From Macrobrachium rosenbergii (taxonomy: Eukaryota; Arthropoda; Malacostraca; Decapoda; Palaemonidae): DNA of 64,000 bases. Location: contig NC_089762.1 of assembly GCF_040412425.1 (NCBI RefSeq), forward strand, positions 23,245,891-23,309,890, read 5' to 3'. Positions 1 to 15,958 of the stretch are shown one piece after another (the first letter of the stretch is position 1; every line of letters begins with the position of its first letter). The notes under the pieces were generated by a model. That model searched no databases, was not told the DNA's origin, and saw only the letters and a list, made by a program, of their open reading frames with translations. The translations under genes and the position numbers were made by a program.

Positions 1-1031
1 CTTCAAGCACCTGCATGTATCAAGTTTCTCTTCCCTGCTGGTGGCTGTTACTTTTCTGGAAGACAATCTACGATAACCGAAGGATTATAATTCCCTTCTC
101 CTTTTAAACAAGGCTGCCACTCTCTCTCTCTTATTGCCATTTTTGTCTTTAGAAATAGCTTGTAAAGCCGTTCTTATGCAAAAAACCCCCATTCCATTCC
201 ATAAAAGCTCCTGCACAAAGCGAGCGAGTTTGTGTTCATTTATAGCTTCAAGTCCTGTGTAAGGCGAAGTTCTGATCATATGTTAATTCGGGATATATTA
301 TCCATTACAAAATATCACTAAGAGAATTTCATCTCGTGGGAATTAGGATGTTAAAATAATAAATGATAACTATATGGTACATTTATGGCATGCTTACATG
401 GTATGACATGCAACAGAAATAAAATATATAAAAAAGTCTGAGCTCTTGAATTTGAAAAATCAACAAATATGTAATGAGTTGCCTTATATTTTTTTTATTT
501 TTTCTACGCTGAAATGTGTGTTGCAGAAGTTACAGAGTTGAAGTCGTTAAACTTATCATTAAATAATGGGATTCTATTTACATATTGCTAGGTCTGTCTC
601 TCAGTATGGAATACCAATCTCAATATTTCTCCCGGCTCCTGATGTAATTGATTCAACGACCCTTTCGTTACTTTTATTAAAGGTGATCAAAACCTTTTGC
701 AGAAGAAACATGATAACTCTGCACCTTCTATGCCTTGACACTAAGAATCCCCATAACTGTCACATCTCAGTGAGATAATGCCTTCATGGTAGATCAACTT
801 CAGACTACCATGGGGGAGTCTTCCTTGAAACATGATAGATCTGAGAGTTGCAGTAGAAGGAGGGAAGTTGACTTATACCATCGCCGTCATCGTTCTTAAT
901 TAGCGGTGGCTGTCAACAAATGGAGGAAATTGTGAAGTATGTTGCCCTCTAGGAACCTTTGCTGGGGAAGGAAATGTGGTTGCTATTGCTGCACAGGCAA
1001 CGGAAATTTAATTTTACATACACACATTATA

Positions 1032-1036
<5 letters not shown>
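1..1036. other. Unassigned non-coding DNA
   Basis: No domain, RNA gene or repeat boundary is recognised here. Short open frames at 85-279 (minus) and 566-778 (plus) have no recognisable motif and no flanking gene signals, so they are treated as chance. Confidence 0.5.

Positions 1037-1100
<64 letters not shown>
1037..1100. repeat. (TA)n microsatellite
   Basis: Nearly uninterrupted TA dinucleotide run. The open frames crossing it (alternating Tyr-Ile) are artefacts. Confidence 0.97.
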
Positions 1101-1107
<7 letters not shown>

Positions 1108-1879
1108 TTATAAGGTGTTATAATATATATAACCATTCTACAAATATTATATGTATCTCTGTGAAAATTTTGATATTTTGCTTGCAGATTCGTCATTTGT
1201 TGTGAAGATATAATTTTAAGATGTCTTTTCTTACAGATAAATTGTGTATCATATGATCTTTAAATGTTTTGATATGTTTTTTCCATCTAGTTTAATGCAT
1301 TGTGCAGTGTATTGGAATCATATACTGAGTGTTAACATGTTGTGGAGAGGGAGAGATATTTGAAGATTCTTATCAGATCGCTTAGTGTTTCCTATATTTA
1401 CTCAGTTATTTGGGGTCCGGGAAGCCGCGTTTGGAGGAAGGCGAAGAGCCCTCTTGACTTATCGTGACGAGTTTGACAGCTAGCGGCAAATTGCCTGTTA
1501 CATATTTATTCTGTGTGCCTATTCTGAAATCATTATCTGTGTCTGTGCCTATCCTTTTTCATAATCTGAGAAAGAGAGAATGAGTGAGTGAAGTAGTTGA
1601 AGTTGACATGTTGACAGCTGACCAGTTTTGGGTCAAAAGCACTTCCTTCTGTTTGTTCAAGTGTGTGAGTGTCCAAGGAAATGTCCATCATAGAGATAAG
1701 AGCTCTGGCATATTTCCCTCTGGGCCTTAGAGTCCTTGTATGTATACTGCACATGTACTGTATACCTGTATGTATAATGTATGTACACTTTATATATCAT
1801 GTATTCTGGGAGAGCTTAAAGATAAAAGTGCAGTGCTGATCCAGAGTCACGCAGTCAGAAAAAGGGGTCCCTGGGATAA

Positions 1880-1880
<1 letters not shown>
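1101..1880. other. Unassigned non-coding DNA
   Basis: AT-rich sequence between microsatellites with no recognised coding or RNA feature. Confidence 0.5.

Positions 1881-1927
<47 letters not shown>
1881..1927. repeat. (TC)n microsatellite
   Basis: Uninterrupted CT tract that abuts the left end of the Tc1/mariner-type element at 1931, so the element inserted at its edge. Confidence 0.97.
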
Positions 1928-1929
<2 letters not shown>

Positions 1930-1930
1930 A

Positions 1931-2002
1931 TAGTCAAACTCAGCCTTTTTGGCCGCTAAGGTGGTGGCCGCGTTTAGCCGGGATTTTCCGCACAGTTGCC
2001 AC
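1931..2002. repeat. Left terminal inverted repeat of Tc1/mariner-type element
   Basis: Pairs with 3746-3817 in inverse orientation over 72 bp with about ten mismatches. It would contain the transposase binding site. Confidence 0.9.
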
Positions 2003-2245
2003 AATTCTATAAATATGCCACGACAGTGATGACGAAATGTCTCTGATATTTTTTATATTAACTAAATATATGGTAATTACTCTGTTTCATAATAAAACTT
2101 CATATGTTTAAGAATGACTAAGTTTTTGATGGGAAAATTAATATTATTAAAAATGTTTTCCTGAGATTTGACAACACCGCTGTGCTGGGTTAGTGCGCCA
2201 TTGCCACCTCAACCCAACAAGGTCATTACGTGTCACTGACCCACC

Positions 2246-3558
2246 ATGGAAACATCTCCCACTTCTCGCTGCCCCTGCCTGCACAGTCAGGTGAAGGAAA
2301 TAATCTATAATGTTAATCGGTACTTTTTAGGTGAAAAGGCCAATGGCGGACCTTTGTTACCACCAACTCAAGCCCCTGCTTGGACAGCCAAAGCCACCAA
2401 AGTAAGCGAAAGGACAGTTAGAAGGATTTGCTTCAAAGCAAATCAAGAATGGCGGTCAGGGGCTGAACACAAGAAACCTGTCTTCTATCCACCGACAAAA
2501 ACTCAGCCTACAACAGTTATGAATTTTGACGACTTTGATAAGCGTGTCCTGAGAAGAAATGTATGGGAATTTTACGAAAGAAATGAAATCCCTGCACTCT
2601 ACAAAGTCACGGAAGAGCTAAGAGAAAAATATCTTACAATGGTAGCACTGAGTCACTTCAAGAGTTCTGTTGCAGATTGGCTTGATTTTGCTCACATGGC
2701 CGAATTTTTGATGGAACAAAGATGCGGCAAGAGATCAAGTCTGACAGTCTTTCAAAAACTTTGTTTTCCTTGACGAAACATGGGTCAATCAGAATTACAC
2801 TGTTTCAAAGTGCTGGACTGACATGGCCTCCAAACAAGCAACAGGAGTAAAGCCACTTACTGGAAAAGGAAATCGCCTCTTCATTCTTCATGCAGGAACG
2901 AAAAAAGGCTTTGTCAAGAATACTGAACCATTTTTTCAAGCCAAAAAGATGGTGATTATCACAATCAGATGAATGCTGCAGTTTTCGAGCAATGGTTTAA
3001 GACTCAGTTGTTACCTAACATCCCCCAAAAGTCTGTAATTGTGATGGACAATGCATCCTACCACTCGATAGTGCTTGAAAAAACCTAACATCATCTTGGA
3101 GAAAAGAAGCAATAAGGGACTGGTTGATAAAGAACGGTGCACATGCACGTGACGACATGCTGAAAGTGGAGCTCTATGACCTCGTCAAAAAAATGTGCAA
3201 TGGAAAGAAAACTTACATGATTGACATGCTTGCTTCAGAAGCAGGACATAAAGTTGTACAACTCCCGCCATACCATTTTCAGTACAACCGGACAGAGCTC
3301 ATATGGGCTCAGGTAAAAACTTACATTTCCAAGAAAAACACATTCAAAGTTGCTGACCTGAAGCATTTGGTCAAAGAAGCTTTACGCACTGTGACAGCGG
3401 TAAACTGGAATCAGGTAATAAAACACACGGAGAAGCTTCAGGAACAAGATGCAAAGCAAGATGTAGCAATTGAAAGATATATCGGGAGTCATTTGTCATC
3501 AACATCAAGGAGAGCTCAGATGACGAGTCTTCTGATTAAACACCATAGAGAGGATTAG
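2246..3558 (+). pseudogene. Tc1/mariner-superfamily DDE transposase, frameshifted
   Basis: Cut-and-paste transposase relic filling the element between its TIRs. The first frame (2246-2773, ATG start, 175 aa) carries an N-terminal helix-turn-helix-like region containing KVSERTVRRIC. The catalytic domain is spread over other frames: DETWVN (first Asp, near 2773), then VMDNASYHS (second Asp, near 3047), then a final frame (3124-3558) with LPPYHFQYNRTELIWAQVK, whose Glu near 3295 is the third catalytic residue. The second Asp to Glu distance of about 82 codons is far above the 34 of classic Tc1, matching a subgroup with an insertion before the PPYH motif. At least three frame breaks and in-frame stops make it non-functional. 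The DDE_3-type family call is firm; the exact lineage is not. Confidence 0.88.
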
Positions 3559-3649
3559 GCCTACTGGGGAAACTTCTATAAAAAAATGCATCTAGACTTT
3601 TACCTCCAAGGTGATGTGGAAAAAAGTCAAAATGAGAACAAAGATAATT

Positions 3650-3650
<1 letters not shown>

Positions 3651-3716
<66 letters not shown>
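3651..3716. repeat. (GA)n microsatellite
   Basis: Pure GA tract between the transposase stop and the right TIR. The Arg-Glu and Leu-Ser frames across it are artefacts. Confidence 0.97.
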
Positions 3717-3722
<6 letters not shown>

Positions 3723-3745
3723 TGGAAGTACCTACCTGGGGAGAC

Positions 3746-3817
3746 GTGGCAATGGTGCGGAAAATCCAGGCTAAACAAGGCCAACGCCTTAGCGTCCTAA
3801 AAGACTGAGTTTGACTA
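3746..3817. repeat. Right terminal inverted repeat of Tc1/mariner-type element
   Basis: Inverse complement of 1931-2002 (about 86% identical by eye), followed by the TA target duplicate. Confidence 0.9.
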
Positions 3818-3879
3818 TAATACCATTCATATATATAAGGGTGTTATGCTGATTGCTTTATTGTTTGTAAAAGTTTTGT

Positions 3880-4995
3880 TAAACTCAACCAAAAAGTATA
3901 TTCATTTTGTAAGAGGTGATCCAAGGTGTTTATGTTGTGCAAGCATTGTGTAAAGTGTATAATGGTGTATCACCTAAAGAAAGGTAATGTGATGGTTACT
4001 GGTTTTTGTTATGTTAAAAGTTATGGTGATGTTCTAGATAAAAGAGAATTATTATTTTGATAAGAGGTGAATATCTCTTATTGTGACTTGTAAAGTGTCT
4101 TGCTGCTAATTATATCTCATTGTGTGTGTCATTGTGACTTGGCAGTGTTGTCCTTGAGAAAGTCTTAGAAAGACGTGAGTTTAACCTTTTTTAAAAGTGA
4201 AGGTAACCTTTTGAAAGATTGATATAATCTTTAAACATATTTTTGTCTTAGAAATGGCTATTGGTACATTTCCATTTTTGCATATTTCATTCTTATATGT
4301 TGGTGCTATCAAAGTTTTGTGCTGGTGATTACTTAGCATTTTGTTAGTGCATACTTATTATTGAGATTTCAGAAAATTATGTGGATTCCAGTCAGTAATA
4401 TTTTGGTGAACATTCGTGTGGAGTTTAATTAATCAGGTATATGTTTAAAACTTGAGTGATAGATAATGGCTTGAATCTTACTTAACTAAATTGCTTTCTT
4501 AATAAATTAAAGTTTTGTGAATTAAACTTAATTAAGAAATACTTAAATCTTACACTGTCATCAATTAATAGGAAATCTTTTTGAGATTGTGAACTCTGCA
4601 TATAACTTTTGAACTTAGAGATAAATTTGTTTGTTTAAAGTTTTAAAAGTACAGCGTTTCATTTTGACCACCAGTAATTAGAGAAAATAATGAATATGTA
4701 CAAGGTAAGTGATATATCTGTTTGTTCACCTGTGACTTATCTAGGTAAAATAGGACCAGAGAAACAGTTATAGTGTTTGTTGAAGTGATACCCATTTTCC
4801 ACGAGTCTGGATATAACTAATTAATTGTTACCTTACCCATAACTTGATAAAGGTACATTGATTTTCTCAAGTGATAAGTGAGTTTTATGGGATCACTGTA
4901 CCTTTAGAGTACTCAGTCTTAATATCTTTGTTATGAGGTTTCAAGTATCTGGTCGATGTAAGGTAACTTTCTGGTATTATTATTTGTGTAATAAT
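3880..4995 (+). repeat. Dispersed non-coding repeat A, copy 1
   Basis: AT-rich non-coding sequence whose reverse complement recurs at about 19500-20440. The best match is the right half: a block around 4660-4690 (TTTCATTTTGACCACCAGT), the block near 4888-4920 (TACCTTTAGAGTACTCAGTC), and the end near 4980-5000 (GTGTAATAATCAGGTGCTTGA). Both copies end at the same place against a (TA)n array. No coding frame is seen. It could be a non-autonomous element or part of an LTR element; unidentified. Confidence 0.6.
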
Positions 4996-5031
4996 CAGGT
5001 GCTTGATCACTTCGTGACAATTTATATACAG

Positions 5032-5934
<903 letters not shown>

Positions 5935-6028
<94 letters not shown>
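5935..6028. repeat. (TA)n microsatellite
   Basis: Uninterrupted TA run of about 94 bp. Confidence 0.97.
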
Positions 6029-6031
<3 letters not shown>

Positions 6032-6045
6032 TATTTTTTATATAT

Positions 6046-6196
6046 TGTCAAAACCTAATACTGTAAAATATTCAGTATGCAAATATATAGCATCAACACT
6101 TAATTCACCTGTATATACATATATATTTATTTATTTGTCAAAACCTAATACTGTAAAATATTCAGTAGCAAACAGCATCAACACTTACTTCACCTG
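6046..6196 (+). repeat. Tandem duplication, about 90-bp period
   Basis: A block starting TGTCAAAACCTAATACTGTA occurs at 6046-6111 and again at 6136-6196. The copies differ mainly by a short TA-containing stretch inside copy 1. Confidence 0.85.
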
Positions 6197-6316
6197 ATCC
6201 CCGAAAGTCCATTAAAATCGACGAAAGGTAAAACCATCACTGTGAAGTTGCAGAAAAAAAAACTCATTCAGAGCAAAACCTTCTGAAAATATTCAGTATC
6301 TCATCTACTTCAGCTT

Positions 6317-6323
6317 TCCACTC

Positions 6324-6367
<44 letters not shown>

Positions 6368-6522
6368 CTCTCTCTCACCATTGTTTCTCTGTCTTCCTTA
6401 CGCCTGAATTGAAAGAGATATCTCTCTCACTCTTAAAGTTTTGGAGGTGATGTCTTCAAAAGCCCCTCATCACTATTTAATTAATGGTAGATTGATAACA
6501 AATACCGTTAAGGCCTAACACC

Positions 6523-6555
<33 letters not shown>

Positions 6556-6556
6556 C
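6317..6556. repeat. Two (CT)n microsatellites
   Basis: CT tracts at about 6317-6364 and 6517-6556 in otherwise unassigned DNA. Confidence 0.95.
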
Positions 6557-6748
6557 CTAACACACCCATTCACTATCATAGTATTCAACTCTCATAGTGA
6601 CACATGGCAACTACAACAACCATCAATTCGTACCCCTTGCTGATGTAATCATATACAGTAGAATGATTGTGTATAGTTATATATATTTCAGAAAAATACG
6701 GCCGCTTTAACATTACTGTGTTATATAGTGTGATGAAAGAGAGTTAGC

Positions 6749-7863
6749 TGTAAGATGGAACTGGGGCAAGCCGTCAGTTGCAGAATCGTTGTACTTAGCA
6801 AATACTTCGTTACATCTGCAGTTAACTTGGTGAACACACGATATTAGCCCTGTCATATGACCGAGTTGGTATGTGCGTACATGAGTTCGTACATTAGAAA
6901 TCTAGATTTTGTGTCTAATTCTGCCCAAAAATTAGTCCGATCGTTCATTAGCGGAGCTAGAGCGGTATCGTGAAGACATTATCTTTGAGTGTTGCAATCT
7001 CTTAGAATTGGCAGAATAAGGTACAGTTCAGACTCTTCGTTTTTCTGTGTGAATTGTGGACTTATGTTTTTTACCACGTTTCAAGACATTTTTGAACTTG
7101 TGTGGGAAGTGGACGTAGCCTTTTACCATTTCAATATTCTATTTTATTGTGTTCTATTTACCAGTATGCTATTTACTCATGCATTTTAGACTTTTCATTA
7201 TTATGTTTTGCACTTACATATTTTTGGGAGATTATTATTTGTGCTTAATTCTTTTGACAGATGTCTGTGGTGGTGGTGTGGTGAGAACATATTGAGAGGA
7301 CATGATGTTATCATGTTGATGTGATCATAGAGAATACATTTGCAAAACCTTTGCAATGTCTATTATTTTATGTGGTAGACTTTGAGACTAGACTAGACTG
7401 ATAAAGTCTATAATGGAATATGTGAGAATTTTTGGATTTACAGGCCATTAGCCGTGATGAGACTTTTTAGTCAGGATTAGATTATTCTTACTTGATAATT
7501 TCATTTATGATGCATTTTAATCTTTACTTTGTTTATTCATTACTTGTTGGGTTGCTTTAAATAATAAATCTATTTTTGTAGGAAAGATTGCGTTTCCTTA
7601 GATGACCCATTTCATTTCTTTAATGTGGAATGCGAGAACGAAAGAGATCTTTGTGACATCAGAGAGAGAGAGGGGATGCGTGAAACTCGCCGAGAGCAAA
7701 AGAAGAGGGTGTGGGGCCTAAGGGGGAGGTCTGCGTGGGTTGAGTGTTAGATGGAGGGAGGAAGGGTCGAAATTCCATGCCGTTCCTGAAGGTAGATCGC
7801 TAAAGGTAAACGTTACGTAGTATTCCTACACGGAATATTGAGTCTGTTTCCAGGGGGATTACA
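6749..7863 (+). repeat. Candidate 5' LTR of a truncated LTR retrotransposon
   Basis: Inferred LTR: the segment starts TGTAAGATGG and ends GGGGATTACA, so the termini are the inverted pair TGTAA/TTACA. It contains an AATAAA signal near 7564. It lies eight bases upstream of a primer-binding-site-like TGGTGGCAGCGG (7872-7883) and about 560 bp upstream of a gag-like reading frame. No second LTR is present in the window, so the left boundary is a guess. Confidence 0.35.
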
Positions 7864-7871
7864 GATAAATA

Positions 7872-7883
7872 TGGTGGCAGCGG
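7872..7883 (+). other. Possible tRNA primer-binding site
   Basis: TGGTGGCAGCGG begins with TGG, complementary to a tRNA CCA end, and lies just after the inferred LTR end. The tRNA cannot be named with confidence. Confidence 0.35.
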
Positions 7884-8390
7884 TTTAAAATAGGACAGCA
7901 GCGGTAGAAGTTTTAATTTAGGCAGGGTGAAGCTTTAATTCGATTTTTAAAATACACTAATTGATAACATTGATGCCCGAAGCATGGACTAGCCTGGGGC
8001 GACTGGGCGAGATGAATGATTAGTCTTAAAAGAGCGGGTGTGATAAGCGTGTCGAGTTACGTGTTTAACACGGTGAATTCTTTTTTTTTTTTGTTTCTAT
8101 CTAAATATTCGGGAGTGGGGAATTCTGAAATAGATCTGGGTGAGATCTAGAGCAATTTTGGGTTGAGGAAATACCCAAATAAGTGTGATTAGTGGCGATT
8201 GTGAGTTAATTAAGCATGTGATGATTTTACAAAATCATTGTTATTTTTGTCTTCAAGATGGTGACGTCACAAGTTGCACAGAGCTCCGTTTTCTGTTAGC
8301 AGAGTGATAAGTAACACGTTTTCTGTTCTTCCTTTTTTTTAGGAGAGGCTTAACCTTCCACCTTTCTCCTGTTTTCTTTATTCTCTTCTC

Positions 8391-8783
8391 ATGTTGTTAC
8401 ATTCGGGTCGTCGAATATTTCGCAAAATGTCAGACTCAGACTCAGAAGCAGGTCCGCCCCAGTTGGTTGTGACCCATAAGCTGACAAATTTTAATGCAGG
8501 CATTACAAATTTTAAGGGCCTAGTTGATGGGAAATTAACTCAGAATGTAGAGACATTTATTGAATCAGTAGATAATTATCTGAATTCTAGGAAGATTACG
8601 GGTGGCGCTGATGCTTTAAGAGAAGCAAAGGCTTTCTTAGATTTAGACAAAAGAGACATTGGAGAACGAGCACGAGGTTTCGGGTTCAGAATGATAATAT
8701 ATTCAGTTCTATCTTTTATCACTGTGTATTTATTCAAAACAATAAATAACCGATTGCCTTACATTCCTTCACGAAGGGAATGA
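8391..8783 (+). pseudogene. Gag N-terminal fragment of an LTR retrotransposon
   Basis: Open frame with in-frame ATGs at 8391 and 8427. The stretch from about residue 30 to 95 (LTNFNAGITNFKGLVDGKLT, then VETFIESVDNYL, then an acidic/basic helix ending GERARGF) has the look of a retrotransposon Gag/capsid start. After about 8690 the sequence changes character and the frame ends in unrelated AT-rich DNA. The element is therefore truncated: no protease, RT or 3' LTR follows. The family resemblance is inferred from the pattern and position behind an LTR/PBS-like region; confirmation needs a profile search. Confidence 0.5.
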
Positions 8784-9796
<1,013 letters not shown>

Positions 9797-10178
9797 ATGT
9801 TTTTATATTTTTGTCTAGGACCTGACTACAGTCTCATGGAAAACTGATTGGTTAACGTCAATGCAAATTGAACCTTGTGAGCAGACAAGACCTTTAACCT
9901 CACCCAGGAGAATTTCATGTTGATTGGATACCTGCAGTACGACCAGCAAGAGGCTTGATGTTGATTGAATAACCTTACCGTGGGACGGTACAAGCAGCTT
10001 ATATTCATTTGTGTTCTTACAAAAGGAAAGGATAACAGGGCAGGTTCTTTTGAAACATAACAATTCTATACTTATGATTTTGACGGTTGCAGTCTTTCAT
10101 TTTTATCCGACAGGTCGAAATAGAATTAATTAATGTGTGCATGATACGCATTTGGGAGGTGGTACTCTTTTCCCCAGA
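9797..10178. other. Unassigned non-coding DNA
   Basis: No recognised feature between a (TA)n and a (TAA)n array. Confidence 0.5.

Positions 10179-10264
<86 letters not shown>
10179..10264. repeat. (TAA)n microsatellite
   Basis: Pure TAA/ATA trinucleotide run of about 86 bp. The poly-Asn and poly-Ile frames over it are artefacts. Confidence 0.97.
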
Positions 10265-11936
<1,672 letters not shown>

Positions 11937-11947
11937 TTACATATATA

Positions 11948-12220
11948 GCCCTTTGTTGGCCGAGTCGGTTGAGCTTCAGACTGTCATTCGATGGGCCGGA
12001 GTTCAATTCCATGGCTGATGAAGAGTTAAAGGAATTTATTTCTGGTGATAGAAATTCATTTCTCGCTTTAATGTGGTTCAAATTCCACAATAAGCTGTAG
12101 GTCCCTTTGCTAAGTAACCAATTGGTTCTTAGCCACGTAAAAATAAGTCTAATCCTTCGAATAGCCCTAGGAGAGCTGTTAATCAGCTCAGTGGTCTGGT
12201 AAAACTAAGATATACTTAAT
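11948..12220 (+). mobile_element. tRNA-derived SINE (SINE-1)
   Basis: The head carries an internal RNA polymerase III promoter: box A TGGCCGAGTCGG (11957-11968) and box B AGTTCAATTCC (12000-12010), spaced as in a tRNA. A non-tRNA body of about 200 bp follows and ends in a TTTACACACACA tail that runs into a long (TA)n array. The tRNA-like part lacks a full cloverleaf, so this is a retroposon, not a tRNA gene. It would be mobilised in trans by a LINE that is not in the window. (TA)n on both sides suggests insertion into TA repeats, or tails that grew into microsatellites. Confidence 0.82.
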
Positions 12221-12241
12221 TTACACACACACACACACATT

Positions 12242-13190
<949 letters not shown>

Positions 13191-13445
13191 TTTTCCTTAA
13201 CCCGATATCGCCTAATGGTTCCATTGTGGCAGTTTTGCATGAGAGGAATTTTCATGGAAGTTCTTTCGAGAATTACTGGAAGCAAAATGCAAGGTGCGAT
13301 AAGTTCGATGAAAAAGAGGACTTAAATATGCAACATTTTGAGCAATACATTTGCACTATTTCATAGAGGAAGTGTGAGATGAAATAGGACACACATGCAC
13401 ATACATTTGTGTGTGCGTGTATACATACATACACACACACATAAA
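13191..13445 (+). repeat. Dispersed repeat B, copy 1
   Basis: About 250 bp recurring in the same orientation at 18198-18420. Shared blocks include CCTAATGGTTCCATTGTGGC near 13211 (CCTGATGG in copy 2) and a later TTTGAGCAAT. Both copies end in CA-rich, then TA-rich tails. Unidentified; the tail resembles those of the SINEs here. Confidence 0.75.
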
Positions 13446-13451
13446 TATGTA

Positions 13452-13959
<508 letters not shown>

Positions 13960-14536
13960 AATAAGTGTCAAATAATCACTTATAAACCAAGTTCTAATGG
14001 AGCAGTAGAACGAACTAATCGTAAAACAAAGGATATCCTGAAAACTTTAGTGAGCCCACGGACAGAATTAATTAGCACTAGAAGACGCACAGTTTGCATT
14101 GAATATTAGTGTAAAAATGAGACAATAGGAGAATCCCAACATTATTTACTATATGGTTATCAGAAAAGAATGCCTAACACATTATTAGACGATACAACAC
14201 CACCCAGACATACTTATAACTATGATGACTATGTCGCATGGAAAACCAGACGTACAATTATGAAAACAGGGGGAATATTAAAAGGGGTTCATAATACTCA
14301 TGCCAAATATTATAATAAAAGTACCATTAAACCAGACATTACAGTAGGTACTCAGATTTATGTACAAAATTATGTTCAAGAAGGGCCAAATGTAAAGGTT
14401 TCTCCCAAGTTCACTGGACCATATAGAATATGAAGAAGTGTTAAAATTAAACAGATATAGAGTAATTAATGAAAGTGATCTAAATGAAAAAGTAGTTCAC
14501 TTGAATCATATAAAAGTAGTAAAAACAGATCCATAA
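13960..14536 (+). pseudogene. Integrase C-terminal fragment of an LTR retroelement
   Basis: Three frames together encode the end of a gypsy-type integrase. Near 13990 lies SSNGAVERTNRKT, the motif around the third catalytic residue (Glu). A stop follows near 14107, then a HYLLYGYQKRMP motif, an open stretch at 14170-14433 with KFTGPYRI (the GPY/F module near its end), and after a one-base shift a tail ending HLNHIKVVKTDP at 14536. Core Asp residues lie upstream and are missing. It precedes an Env-like ORF, giving the pol-env order of errantivirus-like elements. Confidence 0.82.
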
Positions 14537-14638
14537 ACTAAAGTTATGGAGAAATACAAGACATGAAAATGCTGCAGATAATGTTGTAAACAAAATATAT
14601 AATCTAAATAAACAAACAGAGTTAAATAAATGTAAAAA

Positions 14639-14678
<40 letters not shown>

Positions 14679-14680
14679 AT

Positions 14681-14725
<45 letters not shown>

Positions 14726-14735
14726 TATATAAATA

Positions 14736-14766
<31 letters not shown>

Positions 14767-14863
14767 ATTGGTGTTGGACTGAAATTGCCATAAATATAAT
14801 GTATGTAGTGAAACCTATATATAAAGAAAAATGGGCAGTAGCTAGAGGCACAGTGATAAGGTG
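14537..14863. other. Gap with (TA)n/(GT)n between integrase and Env-like ORF
   Basis: Holds TA tracts at about 14641-14725 and a GT tract at 14737-14757. The N-terminal part of an envelope precursor would be expected here; no signal peptide or cleavage motif is visible, so that part is lost or replaced by microsatellite. Confidence 0.6.
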
Positions 14864-15958
14864 ATGACCTCACACAATCAAGATGCAGAGCAAATAAAAA
14901 AACTGAACATTTTTATAAATCAAGTCAATCAGAATGTAACAAAAGAACTGAATAAGTTGGAAAACATACAGTTTTTAAATACATTTGTTCTAGAAAGTGA
15001 AGTGATATTGCAGGAACATAAAAGGACATTAAATGCCATTTTGCTTGCTTATAAAGGTATTTTGAGCCCAACACTAATCACCCCCAAAGAATTAGAAGAC
15101 ATTATTAAGTTTTGCATCATGGAAAAACACTTTCATCCACTTGTGGAAGATGTATTAATGGACTACAATTTAATAAGTGCCAAAATGCTTTATGATAAAA
15201 TTATTTTAGCTGTACCTTTCAATACTAGGATCACAAACACATTAAAAACTGTGTACCCATTTCCTATGATGATTGGTAAACAGATAATCATTCAAAAGGG
15301 AACAATCAGGCAATTTGCAATAGAAGAACACACTCTACTATTATCATTCTTCACTGGTAAAGAATTTAATGAGTGTATTCTGTTAAAAGAACAGGAATAT
15401 ATATGTAATTTTGATAACCTGTATAAGAATACTAATGCTTATCCCTGTATTCAAGAGATTGTGTTAAACCAAAACCAAGAAAAGAATGTAAGTACCACAA
15501 ACTATGATAAACCTGTTGAAGCACTGATAATTGATCAAGAAATTTTTGCATTTTCACTAAATGCTGTTGTAGCTAAAGTTAAATGTCACAACATTAGTGC
15601 AGAAATAAAGATTAAAAATGTTAAATCTTTTACAACATCATGTCAGTTAGTTATAGCAAACCAATTATATTATGAACTCCATCTTTTCACAACACATAAA
15701 TTCAACAAACATGTACCATATAAAAATTACTCATATAAAATAGATGAATTTAAGTTTTCTCAATTAGAATTAAAGAAACTTGAAAATTTGAACTATGTCG
15801 ATGAATATTTCTACTATAAAGAAACTGCCTCCACAATTTTATCACTAGTAAATCTAGTGGTTATAGTAATAACTGTTATTTTGTTTATCCTGATAGTGAG
15901 AAATCTTATTAAAAAAATACCAAGGATATTGACAGAACTCAATAATAACAATAATTGA
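14864..15958 (+). CDS. env: Envelope-like protein of an errantivirus-like LTR element, N-terminally incomplete
   Basis: Open frame of about 364 aa. The first ATG is at 14864; the frame is open just upstream from GTG 14861. The central part has the helical segment AYKGILSPTLITPKELEDII, resembling the F/Env fold shared by baculovirus F proteins and insect errantivirus Env. A single hydrophobic transmembrane segment lies near residues 325-348 (of the GTG-start numbering), followed by a short basic cytoplasmic tail ending in poly-Asn. Usual length is 450-600 aa, so the amino-terminal domain, signal peptide and cleavage region are missing. Placed behind an integrase tail, it belongs to a retroelement, not a host gene. 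Family call rests on pattern, TM position and context. Confidence 0.68.
   Translation: MTSHNQDAEQIKKLNIFINQVNQNVTKELNKLENIQFLNTFVLESEVILQEHKRTLNAILLAYKGILSPTLITPKELEDIIKFCIMEKHFHPLVEDVLMDYNLISAKMLYDKIILAVPFNTRITNTLKTVYPFPMMIGKQIIIQKGTIRQFAIEEHTLLLSFFTGKEFNECILLKEQEYICNFDNLYKNTNAYPCIQEIVLNQNQEKNVSTTNYDKPVEALIIDQEIFAFSLNAVVAKVKCHNISAEIKIKNVKSFTTSCQLVIANQLYYELHLFTTHKFNKHVPYKNYSYKIDEFKFSQLELKKLENLNYVDEYFYYKETASTILSLVNLVVIVITVILFILIVRNLIKKIPRILTELNNNNN

Larger units (their letters stand above)
1931..3817 (+). mobile_element. Tc1/mariner-superfamily DNA transposon with 72-bp TIRs
   Basis: A 1,887-bp element bounded by terminal inverted repeats at 1931-2002 and 3746-3817. Read inward, both begin TAGTCAAACTCAG and match at about 62 of 72 positions. 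Each end is flanked by the dinucleotide TA (1929-1930 and 3818-3819), the target duplication expected of this superfamily. It encloses a broken DDE transposase (2246-3558). A (GA)n tract at 3651-3716 lies just inside the right TIR. Element boundaries are seen directly; family assignment comes from the transposase. Confidence 0.9.

Noticed and set aside
8261..8270. CRE site GTGACGTCAC as a host enhancer
   Set aside because: A ten-base palindrome is expected by chance at some rate and it lies in a decayed element leader; noted only.
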